Shown in pieces: positions 20,885-32,347 of a stretch of 64,000 nt of DNA. The DNA lies in the NCBI RefSeq assembly GCF_007786445.1, contig NZ_VNJI01000015.1, positions 1 through 64,000 of the forward strand, read 5' to 3'. The notes below the pieces were generated by a model. It was not told where the DNA came from, searched no databases, and saw only the letters and a program-made list of their open reading frames with translations. This stretch comes from Paenibacillus cremeus. GTDB lineage: Bacteria > Bacillota > Bacilli > Paenibacillales > NBRC-103111. Numbering within the stretch: the stretch's first letter is position 1; every line of letters begins with the position of its first letter. A program made the translations under genes and the position numbers.

Positions 20885-21127
20885 TATGCACACGTTGAAC
20901 GTTGAATGGGCTTCGGAGTGCCGATCCGAGCAAGCGGGGATAGCCCGCTAGGTAGGAAAGGCGGAGTGTCTCGCCGATACAAGAGACGGGGTATCGCATC
21001 CATACAGCTGCTGTTGGGATTGCCGTACCTGTAAAGTGAGTCTGCTGTTGCGTATGCAAATGGCGGCTAATGAAGGTGGTACCGCGAATCGAACTTCGTC
21101 CTTTAATAGAGGATGAAGTTTTTTTGT
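20885..21127 (+). promoter_or_regulatory. T-box leader upstream of trpS
   Basis: The canonical T-box sequence AATGAAGGTGGTACCGCG lies at 21069-21086, followed by the terminator stem AACTTCGTCCT/GAGGATGAAGTT (21092-21121) and a T tract. The 5' part, from about 20885, holds stem-forming GC-rich blocks expected for stem I. I could not place the specifier loop with confidence; a TGG at 21015-21017 is a candidate. Uncharged tRNA-Trp would stabilise the antiterminator and switch on trpS. Confidence 0.85.
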
Positions 21128-21149
21128 TTTATTAAAGGGGGTGATGGCC

Positions 21150-21332
21150 ATGGAGGATGGCTGGTGGTGGCGAGCGTCAGGTATAGCTAAACAAATCATT
21201 TTCATATTTCGGAGGGATTTCTATGTCTATTCAAGAACGTGTACTCACTGGCGACCGGATTACGGGAAAGCTCCATCTGGGCCATTACGTCGGAAGTCTT
21301 CAGAATCGTCTGCGACTGCAAGAGCAGTATGA
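21150..21332 (+). CDS. putative Trp-codon leader ORF overlapping trpS
   Basis: A short ORF begins at ATG 21150 (or ATG 21144) behind a strong AAAGGGGGTG at 21134-21143, directly after the T-box terminator. Codons 5-7 are three consecutive TGG (21162-21170). The frame passes through the trpS Shine-Dalgarno and start, and ends at TGA 21330-21332, 110 bases inside trpS in a different frame. About 60 residues; the downstream part resembles no protein and is basic. It may act by translation and not by its product, like the Trp-rich leader peptide of rtpA in Bacillus subtilis. Unproven. Confidence 0.5.
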   Translation: MEDGWWWRASGIAKQIIFIFRRDFYVYSRTCTHWRPDYGKAPSGPLRRKSSESSATARAV

Positions 21333-22212
21333 AACCTTCATTTTGCTGGCTGATGTGCAGGCGCTGACTACGCATTTTGATAAGCCGAAGGTCATAAGCG
21401 ATAATTTACGAAACGTGGCGCTGGACTACTTGTCCGTTGAGCTTGATCCGAATAAATCCACCATATATATTCAATCCATGATTCCTGAAATTGCCGAATT
21501 AACGGTGTACTTCTCCATGTTTGTGACGGTGAACAGCCTGCGCCATAACCCGACGATTAAGACGGAGGCGATGGAGCGGGGATACACCGATATGTACTAT
21601 GGATTTCTAGGTTATCCGGTCAGTCAGGCCGCTGATATGGCGATCTGCAAGGCAACGCTAATTCCGGTTGGCGAGGATCAAATCCCTCATATCGAGCATG
21701 CAAGAAAAATTGTGCGCCGATTTAATGACTTGTACGCACCTGTGCTAGTGGAGCCTAAGGCGCTGGTGGGACAACGGCTGGAAGGCTTGGATGGGAATAG
21801 CAAAATGAGCAAGAGCATGGGCAACGCGATCTTCCTCGACTCTAGCCCGGAGGAGGTACAGCAGCAAATGAAGCGGGCGAAGACGGATCCGGGCCGAGTC
21901 CACAAGCACGATCCAGGCAACCCAGATATCTGCACGATTTACGCTTACCATGAAGCCTTTCGTCCTGACGAATGCTCGGAAATACGGGAGGGCTGTAAGC
22001 GAGGAACCATCGGCTGTGCGGCCTGCAAACAACAGGTAACCGCAGCGATCCATGAGCTTTTGGAACCGATCCGGGAGAAGCGGTCTTATTATGAGCAGAG
22101 ACCAGATGTCATCAATGAAATACTCGCGGAAGGGACAAAGCGAACACAGAAAATCGCTAAGAGCACGATGGATGAGGTACGTGAAGCGATGGGGATCAAC
22201 TATCTTGGGTAA
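21223..22212 (+). CDS. trpS: tryptophan--tRNA ligase
   Basis: Class I synthetase charging tRNA-Trp. 329 residues. The HIGH-type motif is HLGHY (near residue 18) after GDRITGK, and KMSKS is in NSKMSKSMGN (near 193-197). ATG 21223 has GGAGGGAT (21211-21218). Expression is expected to respond to uncharged tRNA-Trp through the T-box, and possibly to ribosome stalling in the upstream Trp-codon ORF. The sequence keeps CAAC-type cysteine residues (CKRGTIGCAACK) near the C-terminal part. Confidence 0.96.
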   Translation: MSIQERVLTGDRITGKLHLGHYVGSLQNRLRLQEQYETFILLADVQALTTHFDKPKVISDNLRNVALDYLSVELDPNKSTIYIQSMIPEIAELTVYFSMFVTVNSLRHNPTIKTEAMERGYTDMYYGFLGYPVSQAADMAICKATLIPVGEDQIPHIEHARKIVRRFNDLYAPVLVEPKALVGQRLEGLDGNSKMSKSMGNAIFLDSSPEEVQQQMKRAKTDPGRVHKHDPGNPDICTIYAYHEAFRPDECSEIREGCKRGTIGCAACKQQVTAAIHELLEPIREKRSYYEQRPDVINEILAEGTKRTQKIAKSTMDEVREAMGINYLG

Positions 22213-22215
22213 GCT

Positions 22216-22250
22216 GCTGGAGAGTCTGCAATCGCAGGCTCTTCTCTTAT
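22216..22250 (+). terminator. trpS intrinsic terminator
   Basis: AGAGTCTGC pairs with GCAGGCTCT around AATC, followed by a T-rich run (TCTCTTATTTT). It lies a few bases after the trpS stop. Confidence 0.65.
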
Positions 22251-22441
22251 TTTGCAGCGTGTGGAACGTTTCTTAACCTGTAGAATGTTCCACGTGGCAC
22301 ATTCTTGTACATTTTTTGTCGGTATTGGGATAACTTTATGCACTTGTGGTATAATAGACAAGATTTGGGCGTTATAACGATTATAGGGCCAATTACAGGC
22401 TCTAAATGTCCGAAAAACGCTTGTTATAGGGGGAGCAAGGC

Positions 22442-23071
22442 ATGGGAAAAGTGTTTGTTTGTGATCATCCGCTTATCCAGCATAAGCTGACTTACATCCG
22501 GGATGAAAATACGACCACCAAAGATTTTCGCGAGCTGGTGGACGAGGTGGCCACTTTGATGGCCTATGAAATTACAAGAGATATTCCGCTTCAAAAGGTG
22601 CAGGTTAAAACCCCTGTAACGACAGCGGAGTGCAGTGTGATCTCCGGTCGAATGCTCGGCCTGATTCCAATTCTGCGTGCAGGACTCGGGATGGTGGACG
22701 GCATTTTGAAGCTGGTACCTGCAGCCAAGGTCGGCCACATTGGCTTGTACCGCGATCCTCAGACGCTGGAACCGGTAGAGTATTATGCGAAGCTGCCGAC
22801 CGATGTACAGGAGCGGGAGCTGATCGTCATTGACCCGATGCTTGCTACAGGCGGATCGGCCAATGCAGCGATTACCGCTTTGAAAAACCGGAGCTGCTCG
22901 CAGATTAAGCTCATGTGCCTGATTGCTGCGCCGGAAGGGGTACAATCGGTGCAAAAAGCGCATCCGGACGTCGATATTTACGTGGCGGCGATCGATGATT
23001 ATTTGAATGATCATGGCTACATCGTTCCGGGTCTTGGCGATGCAGGAGACCGTCTGTTCGGGACGAAATAA
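22442..23071 (+). CDS. upp: uracil phosphoribosyltransferase
   Basis: Salvages uracil to UMP with PRPP. 209 residues. The PRPP loop [10 protein letters not shown] (near 131-140) and the uracil-binding [13 protein letters not shown] near the C-terminus are clear. GGGGGAGC lies before ATG 22442. A -10-like TATAAT is present at about 22350. A PyrR site was not evident. An inverted repeat (GTGGAAC ... GTTCCAC, about 22261-22293) lies in the upstream gap; its role is unknown. Gene order glyA-(trpS)-upp-atp resembles Bacillus with trpS and mnaA added. Confidence 0.96.
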   Translation: MGKVFVCDHPLIQHKLTYIRDENTTTKDFRELVDEVATLMAYEITRDIPLQKVQVKTPVTTAECSVISGRMLGLIPILRAGLGMVDGILKLVPAAKVGHIGLYRDPQTLEPVEYYAKLPTDVQERELIVIDPMLATGGSANAAITALKNRSCSQIKLMCLIAAPEGVQSVQKAHPDVDIYVAAIDDYLNDHGYIVPGLGDAGDRLFGTK

Positions 23072-23108
23072 CGAAGAAGCTTCATAACGGAAAGGGGAAC
23101 CCGTTGGT

Positions 23109-24257
23109 ATGAATAAGAACAAAACGAAGGTAATCACGATTTTCGGTACCCGGCCGGAAGCGGTCAAGATGGCACCGCTAGTGAAAGAGCTCGAGAAGCA
23201 TTCCGATCACATCGAATCCCTGGTGTGCGTAACAGCGCAGCATCGCCAAATGCTTGATCAGGTGCTTGAGATTTTCAAAATCAAGCCGAACTACGATCTG
23301 GACGTCATGAAGGAAGGTCAAACCTTGAATGAGGTTTCCATCCGCGTTCTCCAAGGACTTGAACCGGTGCTGAAAGAAGAGAAGCCGGACCTTATCTTGG
23401 TGCACGGCGACACGTCGACTACGTTTCTCGCAAGCTATGCGGCTTTGATGCAGCAAATCAAAGTGGGGCATGTGGAAGCGGGGCTGCGCACTTGGAACAA
23501 GCTGTCTCCTTTCCCGGAGGAGATGAACCGCCAATTGACGGGTGTGATCAGCGATATGCACTTTGCTCCGACGGACTTGTCCGCAGACAACCTGCGCAGG
23601 GAAAACAAGCCAGATTCGGCGATTTATGTAACCGGTAATACGGCTACTGACGTCTTGAAGTATACGGTTAGCAAGGAGTTCTCGCATCCGGTGCTCGAAT
23701 GGGCGAAGGGCAAGCGACTGGTCCTGATGACGGCGCATCGCCGCGAAAATCAAGGAGAGCCGCACCGCCAAATTTTCCGCGCGGTTAAACGGCTGGTTGA
23801 CGAGTTCGAAGACATCGCCGTGGTTTATCCGGTACACCCAAGCCCTGCAGTCAAGGGACCTGCCTACGAAATGCTGGGCGGTCACGATCGCATTAAGCTG
23901 ATCGATCCGCTCGATGTGTTCGAGTTCCATAATTTTTACCCGCATACGCACCTGATCTTGACCGATTCGGGCGGCATCCAAGAAGAAGCTCCATCCTTCG
24001 GTGTACCGGTACTGGTGCTTCGCGATACAACGGAACGTCCGGAAGGCATTGGCGCTGGTACACTGGAATTGGTAGGAACGGATGAAGATATGCTGTTTGA
24101 GCGTGCTCGAGCGCTGCTCACCGATGAGTCGCTGTATGCCAAAATGAGCCAAGCGTCGAATCCTTACGGCGATGGCAAAGCGTCCGAACGGATCGTACAA
24201 GCCATCCTTTACCAGTTTGGACATGCTGCCGAGAGACCAGAGCCATTCCAACCGTGA
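23109..24257 (+). CDS. mnaA: UDP-N-acetylglucosamine 2-epimerase (non-hydrolysing)
   Basis: Makes UDP-ManNAc from UDP-GlcNAc for wall polymers. 382 residues, GT-B fold, with TIFGTRPEAVKMAPL at the N-terminus, HVEAGLRT near 117, TAHRREN near 210 and TDSGGIQEEAP near 290. It is 37 bases after upp and probably shares its transcript. It supplies the ManNAc donor needed by TagA at 58884, so it is likely part of the secondary wall polymer pathway of this window. Confidence 0.95.
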   Translation: MNKNKTKVITIFGTRPEAVKMAPLVKELEKHSDHIESLVCVTAQHRQMLDQVLEIFKIKPNYDLDVMKEGQTLNEVSIRVLQGLEPVLKEEKPDLILVHGDTSTTFLASYAALMQQIKVGHVEAGLRTWNKLSPFPEEMNRQLTGVISDMHFAPTDLSADNLRRENKPDSAIYVTGNTATDVLKYTVSKEFSHPVLEWAKGKRLVLMTAHRRENQGEPHRQIFRAVKRLVDEFEDIAVVYPVHPSPAVKGPAYEMLGGHDRIKLIDPLDVFEFHNFYPHTHLILTDSGGIQEEAPSFGVPVLVLRDTTERPEGIGAGTLELVGTDEDMLFERARALLTDESLYAKMSQASNPYGDGKASERIVQAILYQFGHAAERPEPFQP

Positions 24258-24317
24258 CAATCTGATGACAAACGTTACAGCATACAGTTGCACTGTTTGG
24301 TTTCGAACACAAGAAAA

Positions 24318-24340
24318 GGTTGATGTATCAACGTTTTTGC
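24318..24340 (+). terminator. weak terminator candidate after mnaA
   Basis: A short GTTGA/TCAAC stem with a TGTA loop is followed by GTTTTT. It would separate mnaA from the ATP synthase promoter. The stem is short, so confidence is low. Confidence 0.35.
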
Positions 24341-24375
24341 GAAATTTTACATGGTTTCCCAAGTGCGGTTCGTAA

Positions 24376-24405
24376 TTGACAAAAATAAGTTTCCTCCGAT
24401 AAAAT
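24376..24405 (+). promoter_or_regulatory. predicted sigma-A promoter of the ATP synthase operon
   Basis: Perfect TTGACA (24376-24381), 18-base spacer, TAAAAT (24400-24405), about 95 bases before atpZ. The 243-base gap between mnaA and atpZ holds nothing else I can name apart from the weak hairpin. Confidence 0.65.
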
Positions 24406-24500
24406 AGACTAGGATTCTAATCCATAACAGATGTAACGTGGTTGACAACTGAATTTCCTGACTAATGCGGCTGCCCGTTGCAACGGATAAGGAAGTGCTT

Positions 24501-24734
24501 ATGAAAAGTCCAAGTTCCAATGATAATCCGTGGCGCGCCGTAGCTTTGGTCAGCGCGATCGGAGCTGATCTTGTCGTGTGCATGCTGGCAGGTTTTTGGG
24601 TCGGCAGGCTTGTAAGCGATTGGCAGGGCGGACAGCCGATTTGGCTGGTCGTAGGAATCATGGTAGGCTTTATCGTAGGCGTACTCAGTGTCATCCTCAT
24701 ACTTCGCAAGTACACAGGGGGCTCCAATGGATGA
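24501..24734 (+). CDS. atpZ: AtpZ/AtpI-family small membrane protein
   Basis: 77 residues with two hydrophobic helices (about 13-35 and 45-68), the second of them followed by a basic RKYTGG end. Typical AtpZ/AtpI-family protein that opens F1Fo operons and is linked to assembly or Mg2+ supply. ATG 24501 follows AAGGAAGTG; an in-frame ATG at 24465 has no good site. Overlaps atpI by 8 bases. Confidence 0.8.
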   Translation: MKSPSSNDNPWRAVALVSAIGADLVVCMLAGFWVGRLVSDWQGGQPIWLVVGIMVGFIVGVLSVILILRKYTGGSNG

Positions 24735-25107
24735 TTTTTCAGCCCATCTGAAAACGGTTCAGCGCATTACGATATTTTTTTTGTCCTTCTGCTTCATGGG
24801 GTGGGCGGTCATGCCGTCTTACCGCGGACTGTTTGCAGGACTTATCCTTGGTACCGTCGTCAGTTGGCTGAATGCACGGTACTTAGCGTGGAAAATCGAG
24901 CAGCTTGCACAAGCCGTTCTTGAAAAGTCGAACCGCAAAATTAATCTCGGCTTTATTACAAGAGCGTCTATTGCGCTGCTTGCTGTGGTAATTGCGTACC
25001 GCTTTCAAGATCAAATTGCATTATCCACTACGCTGGCAGGATTATTTTTCTCACAGTTGGCAACACTCCTATTGGGTATAATTTCTAGGTGGAAGGCCGG
25101 CAAGTAA
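24727..25107 (+). CDS. atpI: ATP synthase assembly protein AtpI
   Basis: 126 residues with four hydrophobic segments (for example FFLSFCFMGWAVM, FAGLILGTVVSWL). AtpI helps assemble the c-ring. ATG 24727 overlaps the end of atpZ; the frame extends upstream without a better start. The 3' end runs up to the atpB region with no terminator, so it is part of the operon. Confidence 0.85.
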   Translation: MDDFSAHLKTVQRITIFFLSFCFMGWAVMPSYRGLFAGLILGTVVSWLNARYLAWKIEQLAQAVLEKSNRKINLGFITRASIALLAVVIAYRFQDQIALSTTLAGLFFSQLATLLLGIISRWKAGK

Positions 25108-25154
25108 CGACACAATGCAACTCATATTTCGCGGAAAGGGGTGAAATGAACTGC

Positions 25155-25931
25155 ATGCATGAATCTCCGATAGTAACCATAGGTGGAATTCAGTTCGATT
25201 TGGCTGCCATCATCATGCTTCTCGTGACTTGCATTATCGTATTTGTCCTCGCGCGCGTCGGCACTAGCCGGTTGTCCGTGAACAATCCGAGCAAAATGCA
25301 AAACTTTTTGGAATGGGTGGTTGACTTCGTCGCTGGCCTGATCTCCAGCACGATGGACATGAAGAAGGGCAAATCGTTCTTGATGTTAGGTATTACCTTG
25401 ATCATGTTTATCTTTGTAGGAAATATGCTGGGTCTGCCATTCGGTATCGTAACGGAAGTGAATACTCCGCAGCCGATGTTCGGCATTACGGAGCAAGAAC
25501 TTCATCACGCGCACGAGGCTGGCAAGCATATCGCGTTGGCTTGGTGGAAATCGCCTACAGCGGATGTCGCTGTAACGATGGCTCTAGCCCTCATGGTTAT
25601 CTTTATGGTGCATTTCCTCGGGTTGACCCGAAATACGCATCATTACCTTAAGCACTATGTAGAGCCGCACTGGGCTATGTTCCCACTGAACGTCATTAAG
25701 GAAGTTTCCAAGCTTCTGACGCTCGGCTTGCGTCTATTCGGTAACATTTATGCCGGCGAGGTCCTGATCGGTGTTATCTTGATGGCTGGTCCTTTGGGTG
25801 CTATCCCGCTGGTTGTATGGCAAGGCTTCTCAGTATTCGTAGGCGCCATTCAGGCTTTCGTATTTACGATCCTGACCATGGTGTACCTGTCTCAAGCGAT
25901 TGATCATGGCGATCACGAAGAAGCGCATTAA
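25155..25931 (+). CDS. atpB: F1Fo ATP synthase subunit a
   Basis: Membrane stator subunit that forms the proton half-channels with the c-ring. About 258 residues, five to six helices. The essential Arg lies in LTLGLRLFGNIYAGEV near residue 195. A His-rich loop (ELHHAHEAGKH) faces the membrane surface. ATG 25155 is 11 bases after AAAGGGGTG; ATG 25146 is an alternative but very close to the Shine-Dalgarno. The C-terminus is also His and acidic rich. Confidence 0.95.
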   Translation: MHESPIVTIGGIQFDLAAIIMLLVTCIIVFVLARVGTSRLSVNNPSKMQNFLEWVVDFVAGLISSTMDMKKGKSFLMLGITLIMFIFVGNMLGLPFGIVTEVNTPQPMFGITEQELHHAHEAGKHIALAWWKSPTADVAVTMALALMVIFMVHFLGLTRNTHHYLKHYVEPHWAMFPLNVIKEVSKLLTLGLRLFGNIYAGEVLIGVILMAGPLGAIPLVVWQGFSVFVGAIQAFVFTILTMVYLSQAIDHGDHEEAH

Positions 25932-25964
25932 TCGTTTTCGAACTCGTCCCACGTCGGATGATAA

Positions 25965-26237
<273 letters not shown>

Positions 26238-26316
26238 GCCCGATGGCGGGGAGAGACTCCGCCTTCGTTTTTTCCACTCTAAGCAGAGCACAATATACGA
26301 AAGGAGTGACCGTTAG

Positions 26317-26802
26317 ATGAGTTTTGTCCCATCGACGTTTATTATTTCGCTCATCGCCTTCGGGATTTTGTACTTCCTGCTGCAAAAGTATGCTTTCGGA
26401 CCTTTGTTCGGCATCATGGAGCAGCGCAGATCCCATATCACGAGCGAGATTCAAACTGCCGAGCAGAACCGGAAACAATCCGAGCAACTGCTTAACGAGC
26501 AAAAAGAAGCCATTCAAGCAGCCCGTAAGGATGCTTATGATATGATCGAGCAAGCGAAGCTGACGAGCGGCAAGCAAGCGGATGAAATCATCCAGCTGGC
26601 CAAAGCGGAAGCGGCACGCTTGAAAGAAGAAGCGATTCGCGACATCGAGAACGAGAAGAACAAAGCTGTGGCTTCGCTGAAGAGCCAAGTCAGCGCGATG
26701 TCCGTTCTCATTGCTTCCAAAATTATTGAGAAGCAAATCGATGAGAAGTCCCAAGAGCAATTGGTTGAGCACTACCTGAAAGAAGTGGGAGGCAACCAAT
26801 GA
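26317..26802 (+). CDS. atpF: F1Fo ATP synthase subunit b
   Basis: Peripheral stalk. 161 residues: one N-terminal membrane helix (about 6-25), then a long charged helix (about 35-150, many Lys, Glu, Gln and Ala) that dimerises and reaches F1. AAGGAGTG supports ATG 26317. Overlaps atpH by 4 bases (ATGA), which suggests translational coupling. Confidence 0.95.
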   Translation: MSFVPSTFIISLIAFGILYFLLQKYAFGPLFGIMEQRRSHITSEIQTAEQNRKQSEQLLNEQKEAIQAARKDAYDMIEQAKLTSGKQADEIIQLAKAEAARLKEEAIRDIENEKNKAVASLKSQVSAMSVLIASKIIEKQIDEKSQEQLVEHYLKEVGGNQ

Positions 26803-27350
26803 GTCAGGACACGATCGTAGCGAAAAGATATGCGAAAGCATTGTTCGAGATCGCAAAGGAACAAAACAAAGTAGCGGCAGTTGGAGAAGAACTCTCCAAA
26901 GTGGGTGCAACACTAAAGCAGAACGCAGAAATTAAAGCGCTGCTCTCGAATCCGGGCCTTAGCGCGGACTCGAAAGCAGGGTTGATTCGGACGGTATTCG
27001 ATCGTCAAGTATCGGAAACCGTTTTGAACACGCTGCTTCTCCTGGTGGATAAAGGGAGAATCGACTTGCTGCAAGCGATGATTGGTTACTTTGAGACCAT
27101 CTCGAGCGAGGCGCTGGGCCAGGCGAGTGCTACGGTCTATACGCCGGTTGCGCTGAGTGAAGCGGAACTGAGCAAGATCGCTGCAACGTTCAGCCAATTG
27201 ACAGGCAAACAAATCCGTGTGGAATCGGTTCTCGATAAAAGCTTGCTAGGCGGCATTCAAGTCCGCATCGGCGACCGTCTATATGACGGAAGCTTGTCCG
27301 GCAAGCTCCAACGTCTGCAAAAATCTTTGAATACATCTCAAGCACTGTAG
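26799..27350 (+). CDS. atpH: F1Fo ATP synthase subunit delta
   Basis: Links the b dimer to the top of F1. 183 residues: an N-terminal helical bundle (KRYAKALFEIAKEQNK...) and a C-terminal alpha/beta part with SLLGGIQVRIGDRLYDGSL near 148-166, the OSCP/delta signature. ATGA overlap with atpF; atpA starts 17 bases later. Confidence 0.95.
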   Translation: MSQDTIVAKRYAKALFEIAKEQNKVAAVGEELSKVGATLKQNAEIKALLSNPGLSADSKAGLIRTVFDRQVSETVLNTLLLLVDKGRIDLLQAMIGYFETISSEALGQASATVYTPVALSEAELSKIAATFSQLTGKQIRVESVLDKSLLGGIQVRIGDRLYDGSLSGKLQRLQKSLNTSQAL

Positions 27351-27360
27351 ATAGGGGTGA

Positions 27361-28881
<1,521 letters not shown>

Positions 28882-28898
28882 ATTGAACGTGGACTAAC

Positions 28899-28993
28899 GA
28901 GCTTCTCGCGCGTCGAGAAGCTCAAGTAGTTCCATTGTAAGCTTATTAACAGGCTTTCGAAGTATGGCTTTCCACGGTGGAAAGCTTCGAGAG
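28899..28993 (+). other. two stem-loops between atpA and atpG
   Basis: A perfect 10-bp hairpin (GAGCTTCTCG/CGAGAAGCTC, 28899-28923) has no T tract, so it is unlikely to be a terminator. A second element (28952-28993) has an inner GCTTTCCAC/GTGGAAAGC stem and an outer CTTTCGAAG/CTTCGAGAG stem that reaches the edge of the atpG Shine-Dalgarno. They may stabilise or process the mRNA, or tune atpG translation. Confidence 0.55.
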
Positions 28994-29007
28994 AGAGGTG
29001 AGCAGTC

Positions 29008-29865
29008 ATGGCAAAAGGTATGCGCGAGATTAAACGTCAAATTAAATCTACGCAAAATACGAAGCAGATCACAAGAGCGATGGAGATGGTCTCTGCAGCT
29101 AAGCTCCGCAGAGCACAGCTGGCAGCGGAAGCCGCCCGTCCTTATGCAGATAAGCTGAAAGAAGTAGTAGGAAGTATCGCAGCAGGTACGAAGGGTGTTA
29201 AGCATCCGATGCTGCAGAGCCGGGAGATCAAGAAGACGGGATATTTGGTTATCACGTCCGATCGCGGTTTGGCCGGTGGATACAATGCCAACGTTCTTCG
29301 TAAAGTAATGGCGGAAATTCGCGAAAAGCACAACTCGCCGAACGAGTATGCGGTTTTCGTGGTTGGCCGTAAAGGAAGAGACTTCTTCCGCAAACGTAAC
29401 ATCGAAATCATCGAAGAGGTAACCGGTCTTTCCGATTCCCCAACCTTTGGTGATATCAAGAGTGTTGCAGCTGCTGCGGTGAAAAACTTTGAGAACGGAT
29501 CGTATGACGAATTGTACCTGGTGTACAACCAGTTTAAAAATGCGATCTCTCAAATTCCGACCGTGAAACGCTTACTGCCATTGGAAGATATGAGCGGTTC
29601 GAGCGTTTCGAATTATGAGTATGAGCCATCTCCGGAGGGCGTACTCGAAGTACTGCTGCCTAAATATGCAGAGACGTTGATATACAGTGGAGTATTGGAA
29701 GGCAAAGCGAGCGAGTTCGGGGCGAGAATGACCGCCATGAACAGCGCAACGAAGAACGCTACGAAGATGATCAGCTCTTATACGCTGGCTTACAACCGTG
29801 CGCGTCAGGCTTCCATCACGCAAGAAATCTCCGAAATCGTTGCAGGTGCGAACGCAGCGCAATGA
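29008..29865 (+). CDS. atpG: F1Fo ATP synthase subunit gamma
   Basis: Central rotor shaft. 285 residues. The N- and C-terminal helices form the coiled coil: KGMREIKRQIKSTQNTKQITRAME at the start, and MTAMNSATKNATKMI...NRARQASITQEISEIVAGA at the end, which is the gamma signature. The Rossmann-like middle contains SDRGLAGGYN. GAGAGGTGAG supports ATG 29008, and the intercistronic hairpin ends just before it. Confidence 0.97.
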   Translation: MAKGMREIKRQIKSTQNTKQITRAMEMVSAAKLRRAQLAAEAARPYADKLKEVVGSIAAGTKGVKHPMLQSREIKKTGYLVITSDRGLAGGYNANVLRKVMAEIREKHNSPNEYAVFVVGRKGRDFFRKRNIEIIEEVTGLSDSPTFGDIKSVAAAAVKNFENGSYDELYLVYNQFKNAISQIPTVKRLLPLEDMSGSSVSNYEYEPSPEGVLEVLLPKYAETLIYSGVLEGKASEFGARMTAMNSATKNATKMISSYTLAYNRARQASITQEISEIVAGANAAQ

Positions 29866-29874
29866 TCTTCGTAA

Positions 29875-31302
<1,428 letters not shown>

Positions 31303-31362
31303 TCTAAGCCCAAGCTTACGAAGTAGGCTTTCTTACCGAAAGCCCTTAGGAGGGGAATCCAA

Positions 31363-31770
31363 ATGAGCACATTCCTGCTGGAAGTCGTAACTCCGGAGCG
31401 TAAAGTGTACGCTGAACAAGCGAACATGATTATCGCAAAGGGGATCGAAGGAGAGCTTGGGATTCTGCCGAATCACATTCCACTTGTGACTCCGCTGAAA
31501 GTCGCTCCGATTACTGTAAAAAAGCAAGGGTCTAAGGACGAGCTGATCGCAGTAAACGGCGGTTTTATGGAGGTGCGCAAGGATAAGGTGGTTATACTGG
31601 CGGAAAGCGCCGAGCTACCGGAACAAATCGATATCGAGCGTGCTCAAGCGGCCAAAGCGCGTGCTGAGAAGCGGTTGTCTGCAGCGAAGCAGGACAACGT
31701 CGACTTTAAGCGTGCGGAATTGGCTTTGCAACGAGCTCTGAATCGAATTGATGTTTTTGGGAAACGATAA
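31363..31770 (+). CDS. atpC: F1Fo ATP synthase subunit epsilon
   Basis: 135 residues: N-terminal beta sandwich (about 1-85, with GELGILPNHIPLVT) and a C-terminal helical hairpin (about 88-130) that can inhibit rotation. AGGAGGGG precedes ATG 31363. A small GGCTTT/AAAGCC hairpin lies between atpD and atpC. Last gene of the operon. Confidence 0.95.
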   Translation: MSTFLLEVVTPERKVYAEQANMIIAKGIEGELGILPNHIPLVTPLKVAPITVKKQGSKDELIAVNGGFMEVRKDKVVILAESAELPEQIDIERAQAAKARAEKRLSAAKQDNVDFKRAELALQRALNRIDVFGKR

Positions 31771-31783
31771 GATATGGAACAAT

Positions 31784-31818
31784 GAAAAGCGAGGGGACCC
31801 CGGTTCCTTCGCTTTTTC
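31784..31818 (+). terminator. ATP synthase operon terminator
   Basis: AAAAGCGAGGGGACC pairs with GGTTCCTTCGCTTTT (one or two G-T pairs) followed by T residues, 14 bases after atpC. Confidence 0.8.
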
Positions 31819-31864
31819 TGTTTTTAGTGCTTAGTGGAGACAGGCCAGGAAAAAAGGAAAATGT

Positions 31865-31893
31865 TAGACACCCCAAAATCGATTTGATATAAT
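31865..31893 (+). promoter_or_regulatory. predicted sigma-A promoter of the nuo operon
   Basis: TAGACA (31865-31870), 17 bases, perfect TATAAT (31888-31893). It is 89 bases before nuoA and follows the atp terminator, so complex I has its own promoter. Confidence 0.7.
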
Positions 31894-31981
31894 TGGTAAG
31901 GTGTCATTTTGGAAAATGAAGCAAGCTGTGGCATCCCCGTGGCTTGCGGCAAGTTACATATAGGGAGGCGGTTCGTTCACG

Positions 31982-32347
31982 ATGTATATGAACAACTACG
32001 TGGTCGTAACGATATTTCTCTTTCTAGGCGTGATTCTTCCTATTACAGCGCTTTCAATCGGTAAATGGCTGCGTCCATACAAGCCGGCGGAGAGCAAGTA
32101 TACGACCTATGAAAGCGGTAACGAACCGGTAGGTGGTGGGCAGGTACGGTTTAACATCCGGTACTACCTGTTTGCGCTGATGTTTGTCATTTTTGATGTA
32201 GAAACCGTATTTCTTTACCCTTGGGCCGTTGCGTATAAGCAATTAGGCTTGTTTGCGCTTGTTGAGATGTGTATTTTTGTAGCCTTGCTCTTGGTTGGTT
32301 TAATCTACGCTTGGAAGAAGAAGGTGCTGCAATGGACTTCAATTTAG
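31982..32347 (+). CDS. nuoA: NADH-quinone oxidoreductase subunit A
   Basis: 121-residue membrane subunit with three helices (about 6-27, 62-82, 88-112). Conserved [11 protein letters not shown] loop with the Cys-free variant, and [14 protein letters not shown] in helix 2. GGGAGGCGG lies upstream. It opens an 11-gene nuo operon and overlaps nuoB by 16 bases. Confidence 0.93.
   Translation: MYMNNYVVVTIFLFLGVILPITALSIGKWLRPYKPAESKYTTYESGNEPVGGGQVRFNIRYYLFALMFVIFDVETVFLYPWAVAYKQLGLFALVEMCIFVALLLVGLIYAWKKKVLQWTSI

Noticed and set aside
22305-22490. 61-codon frame overlapping the start of upp
   Set aside because: No Shine-Dalgarno, odd composition, and it runs into upp in another frame.
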